This document shows, in pieces, positions 12,001 through 21,597 of a stretch of DNA of 64,000 bases. A program made the translations under genes and the position numbers. This stretch comes from Cydia pomonella. Lineage: Eukaryota; Arthropoda; Insecta; Lepidoptera; Tortricidae. The first letter of the stretch is position 1. Every line of letters starts with the position of its first letter. Where the stretch lies: contig NC_084726.1 in the NCBI RefSeq assembly GCF_033807575.1, positions 6,820,001 to 6,884,000 on the forward strand, in the 5' to 3' direction. The notes beneath the pieces were generated by a model. The model had not been told where the DNA came from. It saw nothing but the letters and a program-made list of their open reading frames with translations, and ran no database searches.

Positions 12001-14163
12001 GAACTAGCACCATTCTTAGTGCCCGTAAGGCCCGTCCTTAGATATAATATATGTCAATGAATGTAAGCGAGGCGTAACAACAAACTTGAATAATGAGTAG
12101 CTATTCGTCACTATCAACATAAGGCTATCGAATCTTCTGAACAACTGTCAACACAGTTCACTGGCAATTTTTAGACCTTACTCCAAACATATAAGTTCTA
12201 CAGATGGTCAGTGGATGGTTAGTGTTGTGTATGTCTCATTCAAGGTCAAGTCAAATTTTATAAAAAGAAAATTAATGACAGACTACACGGCTTGACGGCC
12301 TGAGATGCGAGGCCCGCGAAGGTCTAAGGTGGAACCCGAAGCATCCCCGCCTAGCATGCTTTCGAGCGAGACCTGAAGAGCTTTTAATTTTTAACCGGAA
12401 CACCATATAATGTGCCCTTATCATATATTTTTACTAGTTTTCAGGTCTACAAACATTAACAGTAACATGAAACACCACCATCCCATTTTAAGAGTTGAGC
12501 ATAATTATCATTAGGAACTTTGAATCAGTAAACAACTAATTAATACCTATTGTATCAATTTAATGGTGTGAATCATTCAACAGGATAAACTTAGGTAATG
12601 ATGCATGTTGAATGATTATGTATGTTCCACCATCAACAGAATTATCAAAGCATTTTTAACCTTCTTGCTTTAACATAAGGTCTATTGATCAGCCATGTGT
12701 ATTGCTAACAATAGTAACAATGTCATGATTATGCACGTAAAAAATATAACCTTTATATTATGGGGATAAATTAATAAAAATGGTTATATTTCAGTAGGTG
12801 AGGTAAAAATACAGTTGGCAAAAGGAAACTAACTGTATAACACATTTTTCCTATGGATGTATCTGTAAGAATGAATTCATAACTTGTTACCACCTTATGA
12901 TTTAATTTGGGTAATATGTCTGTGTCCTTGTTTTATTTCATTAAACTGCAATACATTGTAGTGTATGTTTATAAATGAGCCTAAATTTTGTAGATAGTTC
13001 CCTATTCTGTACAATATAAGCGCATTACACCTTATGTCATAAAAGAATCTTACTCTTCGTTACCAAAACGTAAGGTATTTTCGTAACTCAACGGAAAACA
13101 CCTTTTTTCAGGACAAGTTGTAATTTCGTATTTATTCCATAATGAGGAGCACACCAGCCAAATTTAATCCAAAATCTAACAAAAAAAATACAATTATATA
13201 AATATCGGCCCAAATAGTACTGCTGTGTAGGGTGTCGTATGAAATAAACTGAAGAATAAATATAGCTACTTTTTATTTAAATGAAGATAAAAAAAAGAAA
13301 GCATAGATTCTGGAAGAGGATATGTGTAATTGCCAAATGGACAATAAATGCATATATAGTTAGTGACTTCACAAATGGCACCATATTTTCCCCAGCAAAA
13401 AGCGACATCACAGCCCTTGTTAGGATAAAAAAAAACTGAATTAGTTGATTGCATTTTTGATGAAACTTAATTCTTAACACTGTAGGTATCTCGCATGTTG
13501 TCTGTCATAGTGTAAAATAACAGATTTAAGTTCCAAGGCACATAAAAATAAAATAAAATGAGCAAAATTTACTACAACTTTTGTCTAAGTTTGTTCAGAT
13601 CCTGCATACATTCATCTGTCACTTTCTTGTTTATTTTTAAACAATTTTGGTTTAACTAACAACCAAGTATTGAATCCACTATTTTATTAACGCGTAAAAC
13701 AAATAATAAAATAAATAAATAAATATTATAGGACATTATTACACAAATTGACTAAGTCCCACAGTAAGCTCAATAAGGCTTGTGGTGAGGGTACTTAGAC
13801 AATGATATATATAATATATAAATATTTATATACATAGAAAACACCCATCAGTAACAAATATCCATGCTCATCACACAAATGCACGAAAGCAAGGTTTAAT
13901 CAGCATGAGTTTAGCTTCGTAGCACCTAGTAAAATATAAATTGTTTATTGTAAACCTAGGGAAGAGTGGTGCCTCCCAAGCCCAACACAGGCATATTTTG
14001 CCTATCAGGCTACTCCATCCCATTGATCATATATTGGCCATGTTGTATGAAATATAGAATTTAGTATTTTGGAAGCTAAATAAAAAACCATTATCCACTC
14101 ACTTGGCACATTGTTAGAGGGCACCAGCGCCCAGTCCGGTGAGGAGTCCTCGTCGTCCGACAT
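1..14163 (-). CDS. gek: MRCK/Genghis khan-type Cdc42-binding Ser/Thr kinase, N-terminal part (gene runs off the left edge)
   Basis: Seven minus-strand coding exons (14163-14103, 8620-8447, 6849-6728, 5762-5658, 4244-4140, 2990-2842, 1621-1528) join with matching phases into 270 codons. Visible in order: an acidic N-terminus, a helical segment with SVETLLDVLLVLYDEC and LRREK, the P-loop GRGAFGEV, the VAIK-type lysine in VYAMKILNKWEMLK, RAETACF, the hinge YLVMDYYCGGDLLTLLSK, the catalytic HRDIKPDN and ADFGSC. This order and wording are those of MRCK/Gek, AGC-family kinases activated by Cdc42-GTP that phosphorylate myosin regulators and shape cortical actin. The activation loop, C-lobe, coiled coil, C1, PH, CNH and CRIB regions must lie left of the window; no further exon was found in 1-1527. 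ROCK and DMPK are relatives, but the N-terminal helices fit MRCK best. Introns are full of transposons. Confidence 0.93.
211..712 (+). repeat. AGGGTTCCGTACCC interspersed repeat, copy 1
   Basis: Starts AGGGTTCCGTACCCAAATGG and ends with GGTACGGAACCCTTCATGGG then a GAGTCCGACTCGCACTTGG tail and T-run. I recognise it as a common lepidopteran SINE-like family. Other copies: 5344-5572, 28797-29079, 37460-37974 and a stub at 23038-23074. Confidence 0.8.
1085..1312. mobile_element. Palindromic element with TTTTACAGTACATATGG
   Basis: Contains TTTTACAGTACATATGG and the inverse CCATATGTACTGTAAAA around a short core, plus an outer part with CGATACAAGTGCGAAAAATA. An inverted relative is at 38877-39101 and a partial copy at about 771-870. 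Confidence 0.7.
1528..1621 (-). CDS. gek: gek exon 7, catalytic loop and DFG
   Basis: The acceptor AATTGCAG precedes 1621 and the donor GTACTG follows 1528. It encodes (R)DIKPDNVLLDASGHIRLAD, then FGSCLRLGDDGK. The catalytic Asp, Lys and Asn and the DFG motif are all present, so the kinase is predicted to be active. This is the last exon inside the window. A MITE starts at 1641, 19 bp upstream of the acceptor. Confidence 0.95.
1641..1910. mobile_element. MITE next to gek exon 7
   Basis: Terminal inverted repeats AGGGCTTGTGCACAAATCAC and GTGATTTGTGCACAAGCCCT flank a G-rich core. It begins 19 bp from the exon 7 acceptor. Confidence 0.85.
1915..2022. mobile_element. Hairpin MITE
   Basis: The arms GTCTCCCCAGATATGTCGCG and CGCGTCGATATATCTGGGGA continue through GCAATCGGCAAAAGCC to form a nearly complete 108-bp palindrome. 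Confidence 0.85.
2842..2990 (-). CDS. gek: gek exon 6, hinge and C-lobe start
   Basis: The acceptor TTTTGCAG precedes 2990 and the donor GTAATC follows 2842. It encodes YLVMDYYCGGDLLTLLSKFE, then DRLPEDMARFYIAEMVLAV and ending HELRYVHR. The final arginine codon is split across the next intron and leads into HRD. Confidence 0.95.
3240..3372 (+). mobile_element. Non-LTR retrotransposon 3'-end fragment
   Basis: GGTCGGCAACGCGCATGTAA ... CTGCTTACCATCAGGCGGGC ... GCTTGTTTGCC then poly-A is a 3' end I recognise as common in Lepidoptera. A reversed remnant lies at 10967-11012. Confidence 0.65.
3766..3904. mobile_element. MITE, GGCGGGTCCACACA family, copy 1
   Basis: Terminal inverted repeats GGCGGGTCCACACAGAACGA and GCTCGCTCTGTGTAGACCCG, flanked by TTA/TAA. 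Copy 2 is at 41449-41609. Confidence 0.85.
4140..4244 (-). CDS. gek: gek exon 5, alpha-C helix region
   Basis: Thirty-five codons, phase 0 to 0, flanked by TAACAG and GTGAGT. It encodes RAETACFQEERDVLVYGD and RRWITNLHYAFQDEHNL. The family alpha-C glutamate lies in the ACFQEERDV stretch. Confidence 0.95.
4303..4620 (+). mobile_element. tRNA-headed SINE
   Basis: The head (4307-4377) has tRNA-like boxes, GCCTAGCAGTAAGAGCG and GGGTTCAAACCCC, and ends CACCA. The body contains CTCTGGGCTGGAAGGTCAGA and AAAACTAGTGCCTACGC. It is not an isolated tRNA gene: the body recurs at 10596-10686 (+), 40932-41168 (-) and as a scrap near 50326-50375 (-). Confidence 0.75.
5344..5572 (+). repeat. AGGGTTCCGTACCC-family repeat, copy 2 (internally deleted)
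   Basis: Starts AGGGTTCCATACCCAAAGGG, carries the GTCACCAGGCTGTATCTCAT block and ends near GGGCGAGTCCTGCCAGCACT. Confidence 0.75.
5658..5762 (-). CDS. gek: gek exon 4, ATP-binding lysine
   Basis: Thirty-five codons, phase 0 to 0, flanked by TTTGCAG and GTAAGT. It starts with a low-complexity stretch (GTDAGANTVPGGTVSTTTGE) and then RVYAMKILNKWEMLK. The stretch lengthens the loop between beta-2 and beta-3 relative to the usual MRCK sequence. Confidence 0.93.
5880..6268. mobile_element. Large fold-back element in a gek intron
   Basis: Arms of roughly 150 bp: AGAGGTGTATTG ... AACTTTGTAGCCACGTAAAT on the left and ATTTACGTGGCTACAAAGTT ... CAATACACCTCT on the right. The centre includes AAAAAGTGGCGCCATC and its inverse. 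Confidence 0.88.
6728..6849 (-). CDS. gek: gek exon 3, kinase P-loop
   Basis: The acceptor TACAG is at 6854-6850 and the donor GTATAC follows 6728. It encodes VKPVATALKRLRLSRDDFEL, then VKVIGRGAFGEVCVVRA. The glycine-rich loop GxGxxG is intact. A 1.3-kb hAT element begins only 34 bp upstream of the exon. Confidence 0.95.
6883..8178. mobile_element. hAT-like non-autonomous DNA transposon in gek intron 2
   Basis: 1,296 bp flanked by a perfect 8-bp duplication CTTATAAA (6875-6882 and 8179-8186). The ends are TAGGGATTGCAATCCGG and CCGGTTTGCAATCCCTA. Subterminal CCGGATCCGG repeats lie near both ends. No transposase is recognised inside. The 8-bp target duplication fits the hAT superfamily. Confidence 0.85.
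8250..8415. mobile_element. MITE beside gek exon 2
   Basis: GAATATATAGGTCATACTGA and AAGTTGTTCTGTATGACCTA arms; it lies about 30 bp from the exon 2 donor. Confidence 0.7.
8447..8620 (-). CDS. gek: gek exon 2, N-terminal helical region
   Basis: The acceptor CATTTCAG precedes 8620 and the donor GTAAGT follows 8447. It encodes LGIKRLKQIETLFLARRL, then SVETLLDVLLVLYDEC and LRREKAVADFIQH. This is the MRCK/DMPK N-terminal dimerisation segment. It begins in phase 1 and ends one base into the V codon of exon 3. Confidence 0.92.
8690..8800 (-). mobile_element. tRNA-derived SINE head, reverse orientation
   Basis: The minus strand reads GGGAGGTCTAGTGGTTAGGG then GCGTCAGCCGCGTAAGCTGA, a tRNA-like A-box half. 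A conserved B box is not obvious. The body probably continues toward 9000. Confidence 0.5.
10051..10265 (-). pseudogene. Degraded reverse-transcriptase C-terminus of a non-LTR retrotransposon
   Basis: Minus-strand translation gives RWSDDLTAVAGPN, a stop, then DRELWKSLEEAYT, the usual C-terminal wording of these polymerases. In-frame stops show it is dead. Confidence 0.6.
10596..10686 (+). mobile_element. SINE body fragment
   Basis: CTCTGGGTTGGAAGGTTAGA ... AAAACTAGTGCCTGTACC, same family as 4303-4620. Confidence 0.65.
10689..10882. mobile_element. hAT-like MITE
   Basis: Ends CAGTGGTTCCTAACC and GGTTAGGAACCGCTG. The flanks (CCCCATAC and CCCTAGAC-like) are not a clean duplication. Confidence 0.65.
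11808..12058. mobile_element. MITE, CTTACGGGCACTAAGAATGG family, copy 1
   Basis: Ends TTGACATATATCTAAGG and CCTTAGATATAATATATGTC. The inner arms are CCAATCGTGCAGTCTAA and TGCACGATTGGCTCGAATTC. Other copies: 26179-26428 and 27526-27743. Confidence 0.85.
13721..13885 (-). mobile_element. SINE/retroposon 3' fragment, reverse orientation
   Basis: The CACAAATTGACTAAGTCCCA ... GTACTTAGACAATGATATAT segment is one I recognise as a repeated lepidopteran sequence. Confidence 0.6.
14103..14163 (-). CDS. gek: gek coding exon 1 (start codon)
   Basis: The ATG at 14163-14161 opens MSDDEDSSPDWALVPSNNVP. The donor GTGAGT starts at 14102. The exon ends one base into a codon, and that base joins exon 2 in frame to give VPILGIKRLKQ. 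The phase match is the main evidence that this exon belongs to the kinase. The acidic leader is longer than I expect for the family, so an alternative first exon elsewhere is possible. Confidence 0.75.
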
Positions 14164-17100
14164 TCTGCACTCACACTACACTTGCATGTCCGTACACTAA
14201 CACTAATATGTAGAAAAGCTACCGTAAACTTAAGGCAGTTTATTGTGTGTGTTGCTTTGATCCATGGTTGCATGTACCTGTAAAAAAATGTAAGTGGTTA
14301 ATAACATTACCTGAGGTATTATTTACGAACCTATATCCTATACTCCTAAACAAACAGTTTATAGTAACTGTCGGGTCTAGTGGGTAGTAACCCTGCCTGA
14401 AGCCACTGGTCCTGGGTTTGAATGGTTTTCAATATCATACAATCAATCCTAGCATTGAGATACCATTTAGAGTCTCAATCAATTTTTCGTGTTATGGCTC
14501 CATCAAGGTGTTGATGATTCTGCCAATGTCGAGGTTGGATAAGACACGGCTAGTATATAGTCTGTCTAAGCTAATATAGCATCAACTTTGACAGAACAAA
14601 GTGAAGTCAATATTAACATCTCAATTTCAAAGAAATATGACATTAAAGATGACATAGCCACACTTTGTTAATGTCCAGAGTTAGCTTGGTCTGACTCTAA
14701 TTCCTGGTTTGGAATTGATGGTTTATTATAATACGACAATCCTGAGAATTTCTTCAAGAACTATACTTTATAAGATTTAGAACTTTTCTGAAGATATTTT
14801 TTTTGGCACATTATAGGGTACTGTCATATTTAAAAGTAAAAAAAAAAATAGATTTAATTTTCGAAATGATTGGCTGCGACCCTCTTTTTGGATTGTAGAC
14901 ATATTAGCTTAAATAAACTTAAAGACATATTTAACTTTAAATCATAGGTATTTAACTTTATAATTAGATGATTAGTTTATTATTAAATTTATTTAATTTG
15001 GTGTATGAATGAGTAAATAAATAATTTTTATTACATTTATAATTGTTAATATCTTTACTTCATTCATCTAATACATCAGTTTTAATCAATTGTACAATTT
15101 GCAACCGTTGCTGCACTGAGTCATTGAATTAGCAGTAGTATTAATTTACACAACTTAACCTAAATTAATCATATCAAACATTAAATTTCTAAAAAAAGAT
15201 TCTGGCCCTGATACAAGTAATTTACAGGATATCAAACCCAAAGAAACTTACTTTAAAGTTAAATACCATGACTTGACACAAGTTATGATTTTTATCAGAT
15301 AATAATATTTACAAAACATTTACAGCTGCTTTATGTCAACATAAGTTTTGTAATCAAAGCAATAAAGTAGCTACCAGTTCTCAAAGATAAGAGATTAAAA
15401 TAAATAAATAACTGTAGGTGTTTAAAAATTCTTAGTCACCAAATACCTTAATATTAATAGTGTCTCTGTTTACCTTGCACTCAAGCTTTCATCAAGAAAT
15501 GTCGATATTAATAATATAACAGGTAAAACAGAATAAAGATGACAGTAGAGGAGCAAAAAAAACTAAAACGCCCATAACAGCTTATAAAGCAGGAAATCAA
15601 GGCGAATTTCACCATTGTCTAACAACACAAAAGGCGACAAATTACTTTCTATCCATTCATCACAAGGTTGCTGCGACACTCGATATTACAACTCTTTCGC
15701 AACCCAATCCAAACGTAGATTTGAATCTAAATACCAAATCATTTTTTTTCACAAAAAAACTATAGTTAGAACACCGATGACATATCGATACGTTTCCGCA
15801 TCGAACCTATAAATAAACAATAACATATTACTTGCGTGAGACGAAAATAACAGCCCGTTGTAATGCTATATTTCCAGTTTTAATTTTGTATTGTTCCGAA
15901 TCCTACAGCACAGAGATCTTAACCTAAATCCATTCTATCGATTGTTATGCAAAAACACTGTGACTCATTGTTGTCACTGTGTAAAAACACTTCAGCTTCA
16001 ACATTATAATATTCACCTGAATTTTTCGATCAGTTAGGGGTTAATAAATTAGTTAAAAAGTCCCCGAAGCGGACATTTTACTCGGGGGTAGCCAGAGGGC
16101 TCGGTCGAATCCATTTTGTTTGACGTTCCTTGACAAACTTGCTAAATTTTACGCGGTTGAACTGAATGCAGTGAACGGGCTTTGTCCCATATAAGTTCGC
16201 TAAGGGTACGGATCACTCACTGCGTCAAACGGAGCGTAGCAACCATAGACTCAAAGCATAGACCATTAATAAAATTCACTTCAGAACACGCAAATGACGT
16301 TCATCACAAACATAATCAACTGCAAATTAAAATTAAAGGTATTTGATTGCAAAATGCAATTTATTCCTTTAATTGTCTATACGTGTCACACATAATAATT
16401 GTCTAGGTGTGTATTAGATTTGATCAAAAACCAGAGTAAATTTATCAGAAGCAACTCGTTCGACAACTCTCACGCCACCACACACCACAATCGCAACTAG
16501 TAGTAGGACAAAGTCATACGTTAGAGCGAGCAAGTCTTATTTCGGTCCCATTTCACTTATATTCTGGCGTACATTTACGTCCATTAGACTTGCGATATTG
16601 ATCCAACAAAATATTTTTGTTTATAAGGAAGGTGTAATGAGCCCTTAATTTTCCCTCCTACAATCACATTCCAAATTCCAACCGGTTGGCTACCGAGATT
16701 GCTAAATTCGGGAGCATTGTGCTGGCAACGTCCTATCCGGAAATGGCTGCGGAAAGTCTTAACTCATTTTACTACTAATTAACTCGACCAACTATTGTTT
16801 TAGTTAAAATAATATTTTTTTGTTATATTATTATAATTATTATTTTTTGTTTTGCTATAAATGCATTTAAGGCCTTCTTTATCAAACATTAAAATAAATT
16901 CCAATGTAAAGAATACCTCAACTGAATGAGCGTCATATTGTACGTAATGGAGTCGATGTTCTGTTGAACATAGTTTTTCTTACTAAAAATATTGTTTTTT
17001 CAAGAAAAATCACATAAATGTTTGTGTTCATGTGCAATATTGGATTACAGTGAATGATATACAACAATTTATGGATTCCACCGACAGAATTATCAACTCC

Positions 17101-17356
17101 AACAACCTCACCCGCCTGTCAATGGTATGTGTGCCATCAAAATATTTTGGAAAGTTCATTGAATGTCTAATATAAATTGCTGTTTCATATGGTATTTTAC
17201 ATTCATGTAATAGTTAAGACTATAATTCACCGATATTTAACCGAAAATAATGATCTAGCGTCCATTTAACAGGAAATATGCGATGGCTTTGTGGTCCGCG
17301 TAATTGAGTAGCTACTTCGAAAGGTCACGCATTCATTTTCGTCTTTTTGTTTCCAG
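14164..17356. other. Intergenic region between the divergent gek and lines genes
   Basis: About 3.2 kb separate the gek start codon from the lines leader. It must hold both promoters and the gek 5' UTR, but I see no unambiguous TATA box or initiator. It contains a degraded tRNA-headed SINE near 14372 and AT-rich DNA. A possible 5' UTR exon of lines ends at GTCAATG|GTATGT near 17124 and could pair with the acceptor TTTCCAG ending at 17356; this is inference only. Confidence 0.5.
14372..14425 (+). mobile_element. SINE tRNA-like head fragment
   Basis: TCTAGTGGGTAGTAACCCTG then GGTCCTGGGTTTGAAT resembles A and B boxes of a tRNA-derived SINE. Short and degraded. Confidence 0.5.
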
Positions 17357-17432
17357 TCTGGCGATTGGTGCGGTTCGAATATAAATCTTATTTGCGGACG
17401 TGATTGATAAAGCCAGGCCTGTCGACGGGTTC

Positions 17433-19871
17433 ATGGTTTTGCGAGGGCACTTGGATTGCGAATCGCAATCAAATGAAGGTATGGCTTCCGATCAGCCCGT
17501 TAAGAAGAAGCAGCGTATAGACGCTCCCGACATCGACGATGGGAGCGACAGATCAGCTGAGGAGATCACTGATATATTCGACTCTGAAACCTCTCCAGCA
17601 GAGCCATCAGACGACTTCCCTCGAAATGGTGAGTCTCCCGACAGCGGAACAGTTAGCGAAGACGCCGTGGACTGCTCAACCATCCTTCGGCTGCCTAATG
17701 AAGAAATAATACCATCTTGTTCAAGCACAACCCAGCAATGGACAGTTGCGGATGACAAACTGCTTGCAGAGCTAAGAATTCTACAGGAAAACCTTGTCGG
17801 TCAGTGTCTTTGCACAGTAGAGGAATATAAAGTCTCACAAATGTTTGATAGACGGCTAAACATTGTATCATGGCCATTAACATGCTCATTGACTTATTTA
17901 TCTACTATGCAGCTAATGTTTGACATATATTTAAAACAAAATAATACTGGTACAATATGTTCAAAGTTAATGCAAGCCTGTGACATGCTGGTGAGGAACA
18001 GGCATGATTGGATTACAGAAGTTGTAGAACTTGCTGACCATAAAAGCAAATTCATCACATTTGTGGCCAGTAGAGTGTTAGCAAGCTTTCTCATAGTCGC
18101 TAAAGACACTGTAGATGAAAACTGGCTACAACAAATTGCAGAAAACATCTACCTTTTTGATAGAATTAATAGAATAACAGTACAAAAGATTAACTTTAGT
18201 CTTGATATTATTAAAAGGATAGTTGAATGGAAAGATGTAGAACAACATCCATTAGAAGATAGCAATTACATCAACTCGGTGGGCAACATGCATGTCCAGG
18301 AAGACAATCCGTTCAGGAGTAGTGTTGGTTACAGTAGTACAAGTCAGATGCCATCCAGCTCCCATGGAGACAATTTGCATAATGAGTTTTCAAATCTTCA
18401 AACGCATAGTGCTCCCTCAACATCCTCAGGAGACAAGCCTGTTGAAACCAAACCAGTTACATTCAAACTTCATGAGCCAGTGCTAAAGTTTCCTATGGAC
18501 CAGCAAGTTAGTGGGATAGATCAGCCGGAATCCCCTGAGCCACCAGTGTCCAGAATGGAACGGGTCAATGAGAATGGTTGTGTAACAGTGATCTTAACAG
18601 ATTCAGAGTCATTTGACACTTCACACATCAAATGCTTGACTATAAAGACGCTAGAGCAGCACTGGCCTGTCCTAGTTAAGAACATGAAGCTCCTACTCCT
18701 CCGGTACCTGAATTTAGCAAATGCTGAAAACTGTATATTAACATTTTTCTCACTATGGGAAAATATTATTAGTGTGAAAGCAAACCTCTCAGTGATAGAC
18801 ACTAAGCCATTTTATGCAGATTTGCAGGGTTTTGTAGACTTGTTAAGGAACACGATTCTCCCAAGCATGGTGTACACGCATTTATTAAGTTTGTTTAACG
18901 AAGTTTTATGCTATGGTTCCACATTGGCGCTACAAGATATTTTGCCTGAAGAGATATGTTGTTTGGCTCACTCTATTGTCAGATTCGTGAAAGACTTCAG
19001 GCTTCTCAATGATGTAAGAGTCCGGAACAGTAGAAGCGGTTTTGGCTTCCTAGGTAATGAATGCACTGTTCTCAGGGACTACTCTCTAGGTACCACAGTT
19101 ACGCCACTTTCAACATCTATACAACTGGTAGATCAAAGCTATGGAGATGATGATAATGATGATTCCAATCAGTCTAACACTGAAGTAGACAAAACTATGT
19201 TACAAAGAATGTCCCTCTTAGTCCTGAAATCTATAGCAGTAACAGTTAAAGAGATGAGATGCGATTCCTCAGACAGTTCTATTGATTCTTCTGATTACAA
19301 CGCAATACAGGACATGCAAATAGTAGAACGATCTATACGCGATGTCTTGAAAAAACTCGATGTTTTCATTAGAAACACTATGGAATTCCACCCAGAGACT
19401 CCTTTCACTAAAATGCTGATACATTTATTTAGTGAACAGGATGACTATCTAATTGAATCCATGGTGTGCACTTTGGATATAACAGTCGGTATTGTGTATA
19501 GGAACTCTGTGTATCCTGATTTAATACCTATGCTGAATCCTATAGCTTCCTTCATAGAGTTCTTGAAAGTAGTTTCGCATGATAGTGATGTGTTACTAGA
19601 CTATTTGGTGAGCAATGAGACTTGTTTCTTGCTATATTTGCTTCGGTTCCTCAAGTATGTGAGGCGTAACTGGCCGAAGTTTATAGAAACATGTCAGCAC
19701 ACTGACTCCGCTGGGAGCAGAGGCCTGGATGACACTATGCGGGTATTAATACGGCTTAGATTGCAGATCAGTAGGCTGGTATCACGATCTTTGTTCCCGT
19801 ATAATATCAGCCCAGTATTGAGACTGTTGGAGGTATGTGAGAGTCTTTATGAAGGCAATGAATTGAGTTGA
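17433..19871 (+). CDS. lin: Protein Lines (single-exon CDS)
   Basis: An uninterrupted frame runs to TGA at 19869-19871. The frame is open from 17385, after an in-frame TAA at 17382. The first in-frame ATG is 17433 (poor Kozak, 812 aa). The next, 17481, has G at -3 and +4 and gives 796 aa; I consider it at least as likely. The N-terminus is acidic and Ser-rich with a basic KKKQR patch that could act as a nuclear localisation signal. The middle is variable and Ser/Thr-rich. The C-terminal part carries ESMVCTLDITVGIVY and SNETCFLLYLLRFLKYVRR, typical of the Lines C-terminal domain. In Drosophila, Lines is a segment-polarity factor that modulates Wingless and Hedgehog outputs and hindgut and gonad patterning; the vertebrate relative is LINS1. 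The role here is inferred from family membership. An acceptor-like TTTCCAG at 17350-17356 suggests a spliced 5' UTR. Confidence 0.9.
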   Translation: MVLRGHLDCESQSNEGMASDQPVKKKQRIDAPDIDDGSDRSAEEITDIFDSETSPAEPSDDFPRNGESPDSGTVSEDAVDCSTILRLPNEEIIPSCSSTTQQWTVADDKLLAELRILQENLVGQCLCTVEEYKVSQMFDRRLNIVSWPLTCSLTYLSTMQLMFDIYLKQNNTGTICSKLMQACDMLVRNRHDWITEVVELADHKSKFITFVASRVLASFLIVAKDTVDENWLQQIAENIYLFDRINRITVQKINFSLDIIKRIVEWKDVEQHPLEDSNYINSVGNMHVQEDNPFRSSVGYSSTSQMPSSSHGDNLHNEFSNLQTHSAPSTSSGDKPVETKPVTFKLHEPVLKFPMDQQVSGIDQPESPEPPVSRMERVNENGCVTVILTDSESFDTSHIKCLTIKTLEQHWPVLVKNMKLLLLRYLNLANAENCILTFFSLWENIISVKANLSVIDTKPFYADLQGFVDLLRNTILPSMVYTHLLSLFNEVLCYGSTLALQDILPEEICCLAHSIVRFVKDFRLLNDVRVRNSRSGFGFLGNECTVLRDYSLGTTVTPLSTSIQLVDQSYGDDDNDDSNQSNTEVDKTMLQRMSLLVLKSIAVTVKEMRCDSSDSSIDSSDYNAIQDMQIVERSIRDVLKKLDVFIRNTMEFHPETPFTKMLIHLFSEQDDYLIESMVCTLDITVGIVYRNSVYPDLIPMLNPIASFIEFLKVVSHDSDVLLDYLVSNETCFLLYLLRFLKYVRRNWPKFIETCQHTDSAGSRGLDDTMRVLIRLRLQISRLVSRSLFPYNISPVLRLLEVCESLYEGNELS

Positions 19872-20063
19872 AAATTCATGAATAACTTGATGTGCTGTAG
19901 ATTGAATATGGTTAGGTTGACTGAGGGATACTGATGTCTATTTCTGACTGTACACTTAGCCCTATTTGCCCAATTATTTGCATATCCATATGCTACAAGG
20001 GCATTAGAACTTGGTTCCAACTATATTTGTATGAAATGGAAAGTGAAAAAAGCTACCTATAGA

Positions 20064-20078
20064 AATAAAGGCAATAAA
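20064..20078 (+). terminator. Candidate poly(A) signals of lines
   Basis: Two AATAAA hexamers lie at 20064-20069 and 20073-20078, about 200 bp after the stop codon. A third is at 20340-20345. The motif is exact, but its use is not proven. Confidence 0.5.
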
Positions 20079-21263
20079 ACATATTATTGAAATAATACAA
20101 AGACTGCAATCCCGAAATAATCATTCCAAAATGTCTTACTTGTTATTGTGTTAGATTTAATATTGTCTAAGTTAATTTATATCAACTGTAATTTATGTAG
20201 TTATTCTTTTAGTTTAGGTAACATATTGCTTGTATGTCTATTTTTATTATCAGAAGTCTTCCTTTAATATGGGCCAATGTTTTTCACTAAATTGTCAATG
20301 TTTTTAACAAATTATGAATTGTAGAAGGTGGCTTTATAAAATAAAAAACCATTAAACCTTATTAAAACAATTCAAATTATCTTGATTTTTACCGTGTGTA
20401 CTGTAACGAAAAGTACCTATACTCTATAAAACTTTTTTTGTAAAAAAAATGTGTTGCGGCTGGTCCACCTTGTCAAAGATTTTGGAGTGAAAAACATGTA
20501 AACCGCTCAATTATGTGCCTTAACGTAATATTATTAAAGGTGCTTTTAATCTAATTTGAAAGATCGTGTTTTTGCACATAATACATAAAGTATACAACAA
20601 ATGCATTTTTATTTGCATAGTAATTTTAACCGTAAATAAAATATATTCGTGTAATTTAAGCTACATTATAGATTTGAAAATAATGATATACATAAACGGT
20701 TGTATTATATAAGTTAGTTAGTTGTATGTTTGCATAGAACAATGCGGGTGTATATAACCTTTTACTAAATTATATTTCATGCCACAATGTTGTAAATATG
20801 TCGCCATCATTTACCATAATATTAGTATCTGTAATATCAGTATTAAAGCAATGCCCTAATTTATTATTTAAGGTGTGGTTTAAGTTGGCAAACTGGAGTA
20901 AAAGAGTAATTGAAAGTATCAAATATAATATACACCATGAATTTAAACTCGACAGATTTTAAAGGTGTATTCTTGACCGCATTTAGACTAAAATGTCATA
21001 CAAAGTTTCCTAAAATCGATCTTGTTTTAGAGATAATGACAATGTTTGTGAAAATAAAACACTATTTTTTGCAAATTTGGCCAAAACTCATATAATTTTT
21101 TTTTGCTCCTTATGACCTCAGGAATGCGTGGTTAAAATCTGTCGGGTTTAATTGACCCACGGTCTACAATCTTGAAGTTTTGAACATTGTGTGTGCATGG
21201 CAACTACAATCCATTTTTTAATAATACTCGTAAAGTAACGACGCTAAGCACAAAGAATACCTT

Positions 21264-21410
21264 ACATTGACCCGCCATTTCGTATCCCTGTCGCACGCGA
21301 ATAACAATATTGCTGTCTTGCTTGCACAGTGGCATTGACCGCCGGCATCTAAGGCGGGATAGCGATATAATTATCGCACGTGCGATAGAGATAGAAAATG
21401 GCGGGTCGAT
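21264..21410. mobile_element. MITE with GACCCGCCATTT ends
   Basis: ACATTGACCCGCCATTT and AAAATGGCGGGTCGATGT arms. A diverged relative is near 27090-27200. Confidence 0.7.
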
Positions 21411-21540
21411 GTACAGTCAGCGTCAAATATTTTGTAGCAGTCAAGGTGGCCAAATAGTTCGGTACACCATACTAAAATATATGGTGTACCGAACTATTTG
21501 GCTACTTTGGTTGCTACGAAGTATTTGACGCTGACTGTAC
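21411..21540. mobile_element. 130-bp almost perfect palindrome MITE
   Basis: GTACAGTCAGCGTCAAATA at one end and its complement at the other. The arms run nearly to the centre through GGTACACCATA/TATGGTGTACC. Confidence 0.9.
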
Positions 21541-21597
21541 TGAATTATTCCTGCTTAGCTTCCTTAGTTTAGTGAGCAAACCGAGTTGCAGCATATT

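Noticed and set aside
17400..17432. GTG at 17400 as the Lines start codon
   Set aside because: GTG initiation is not expected for a nuclear insect gene when ATG codons follow in frame.
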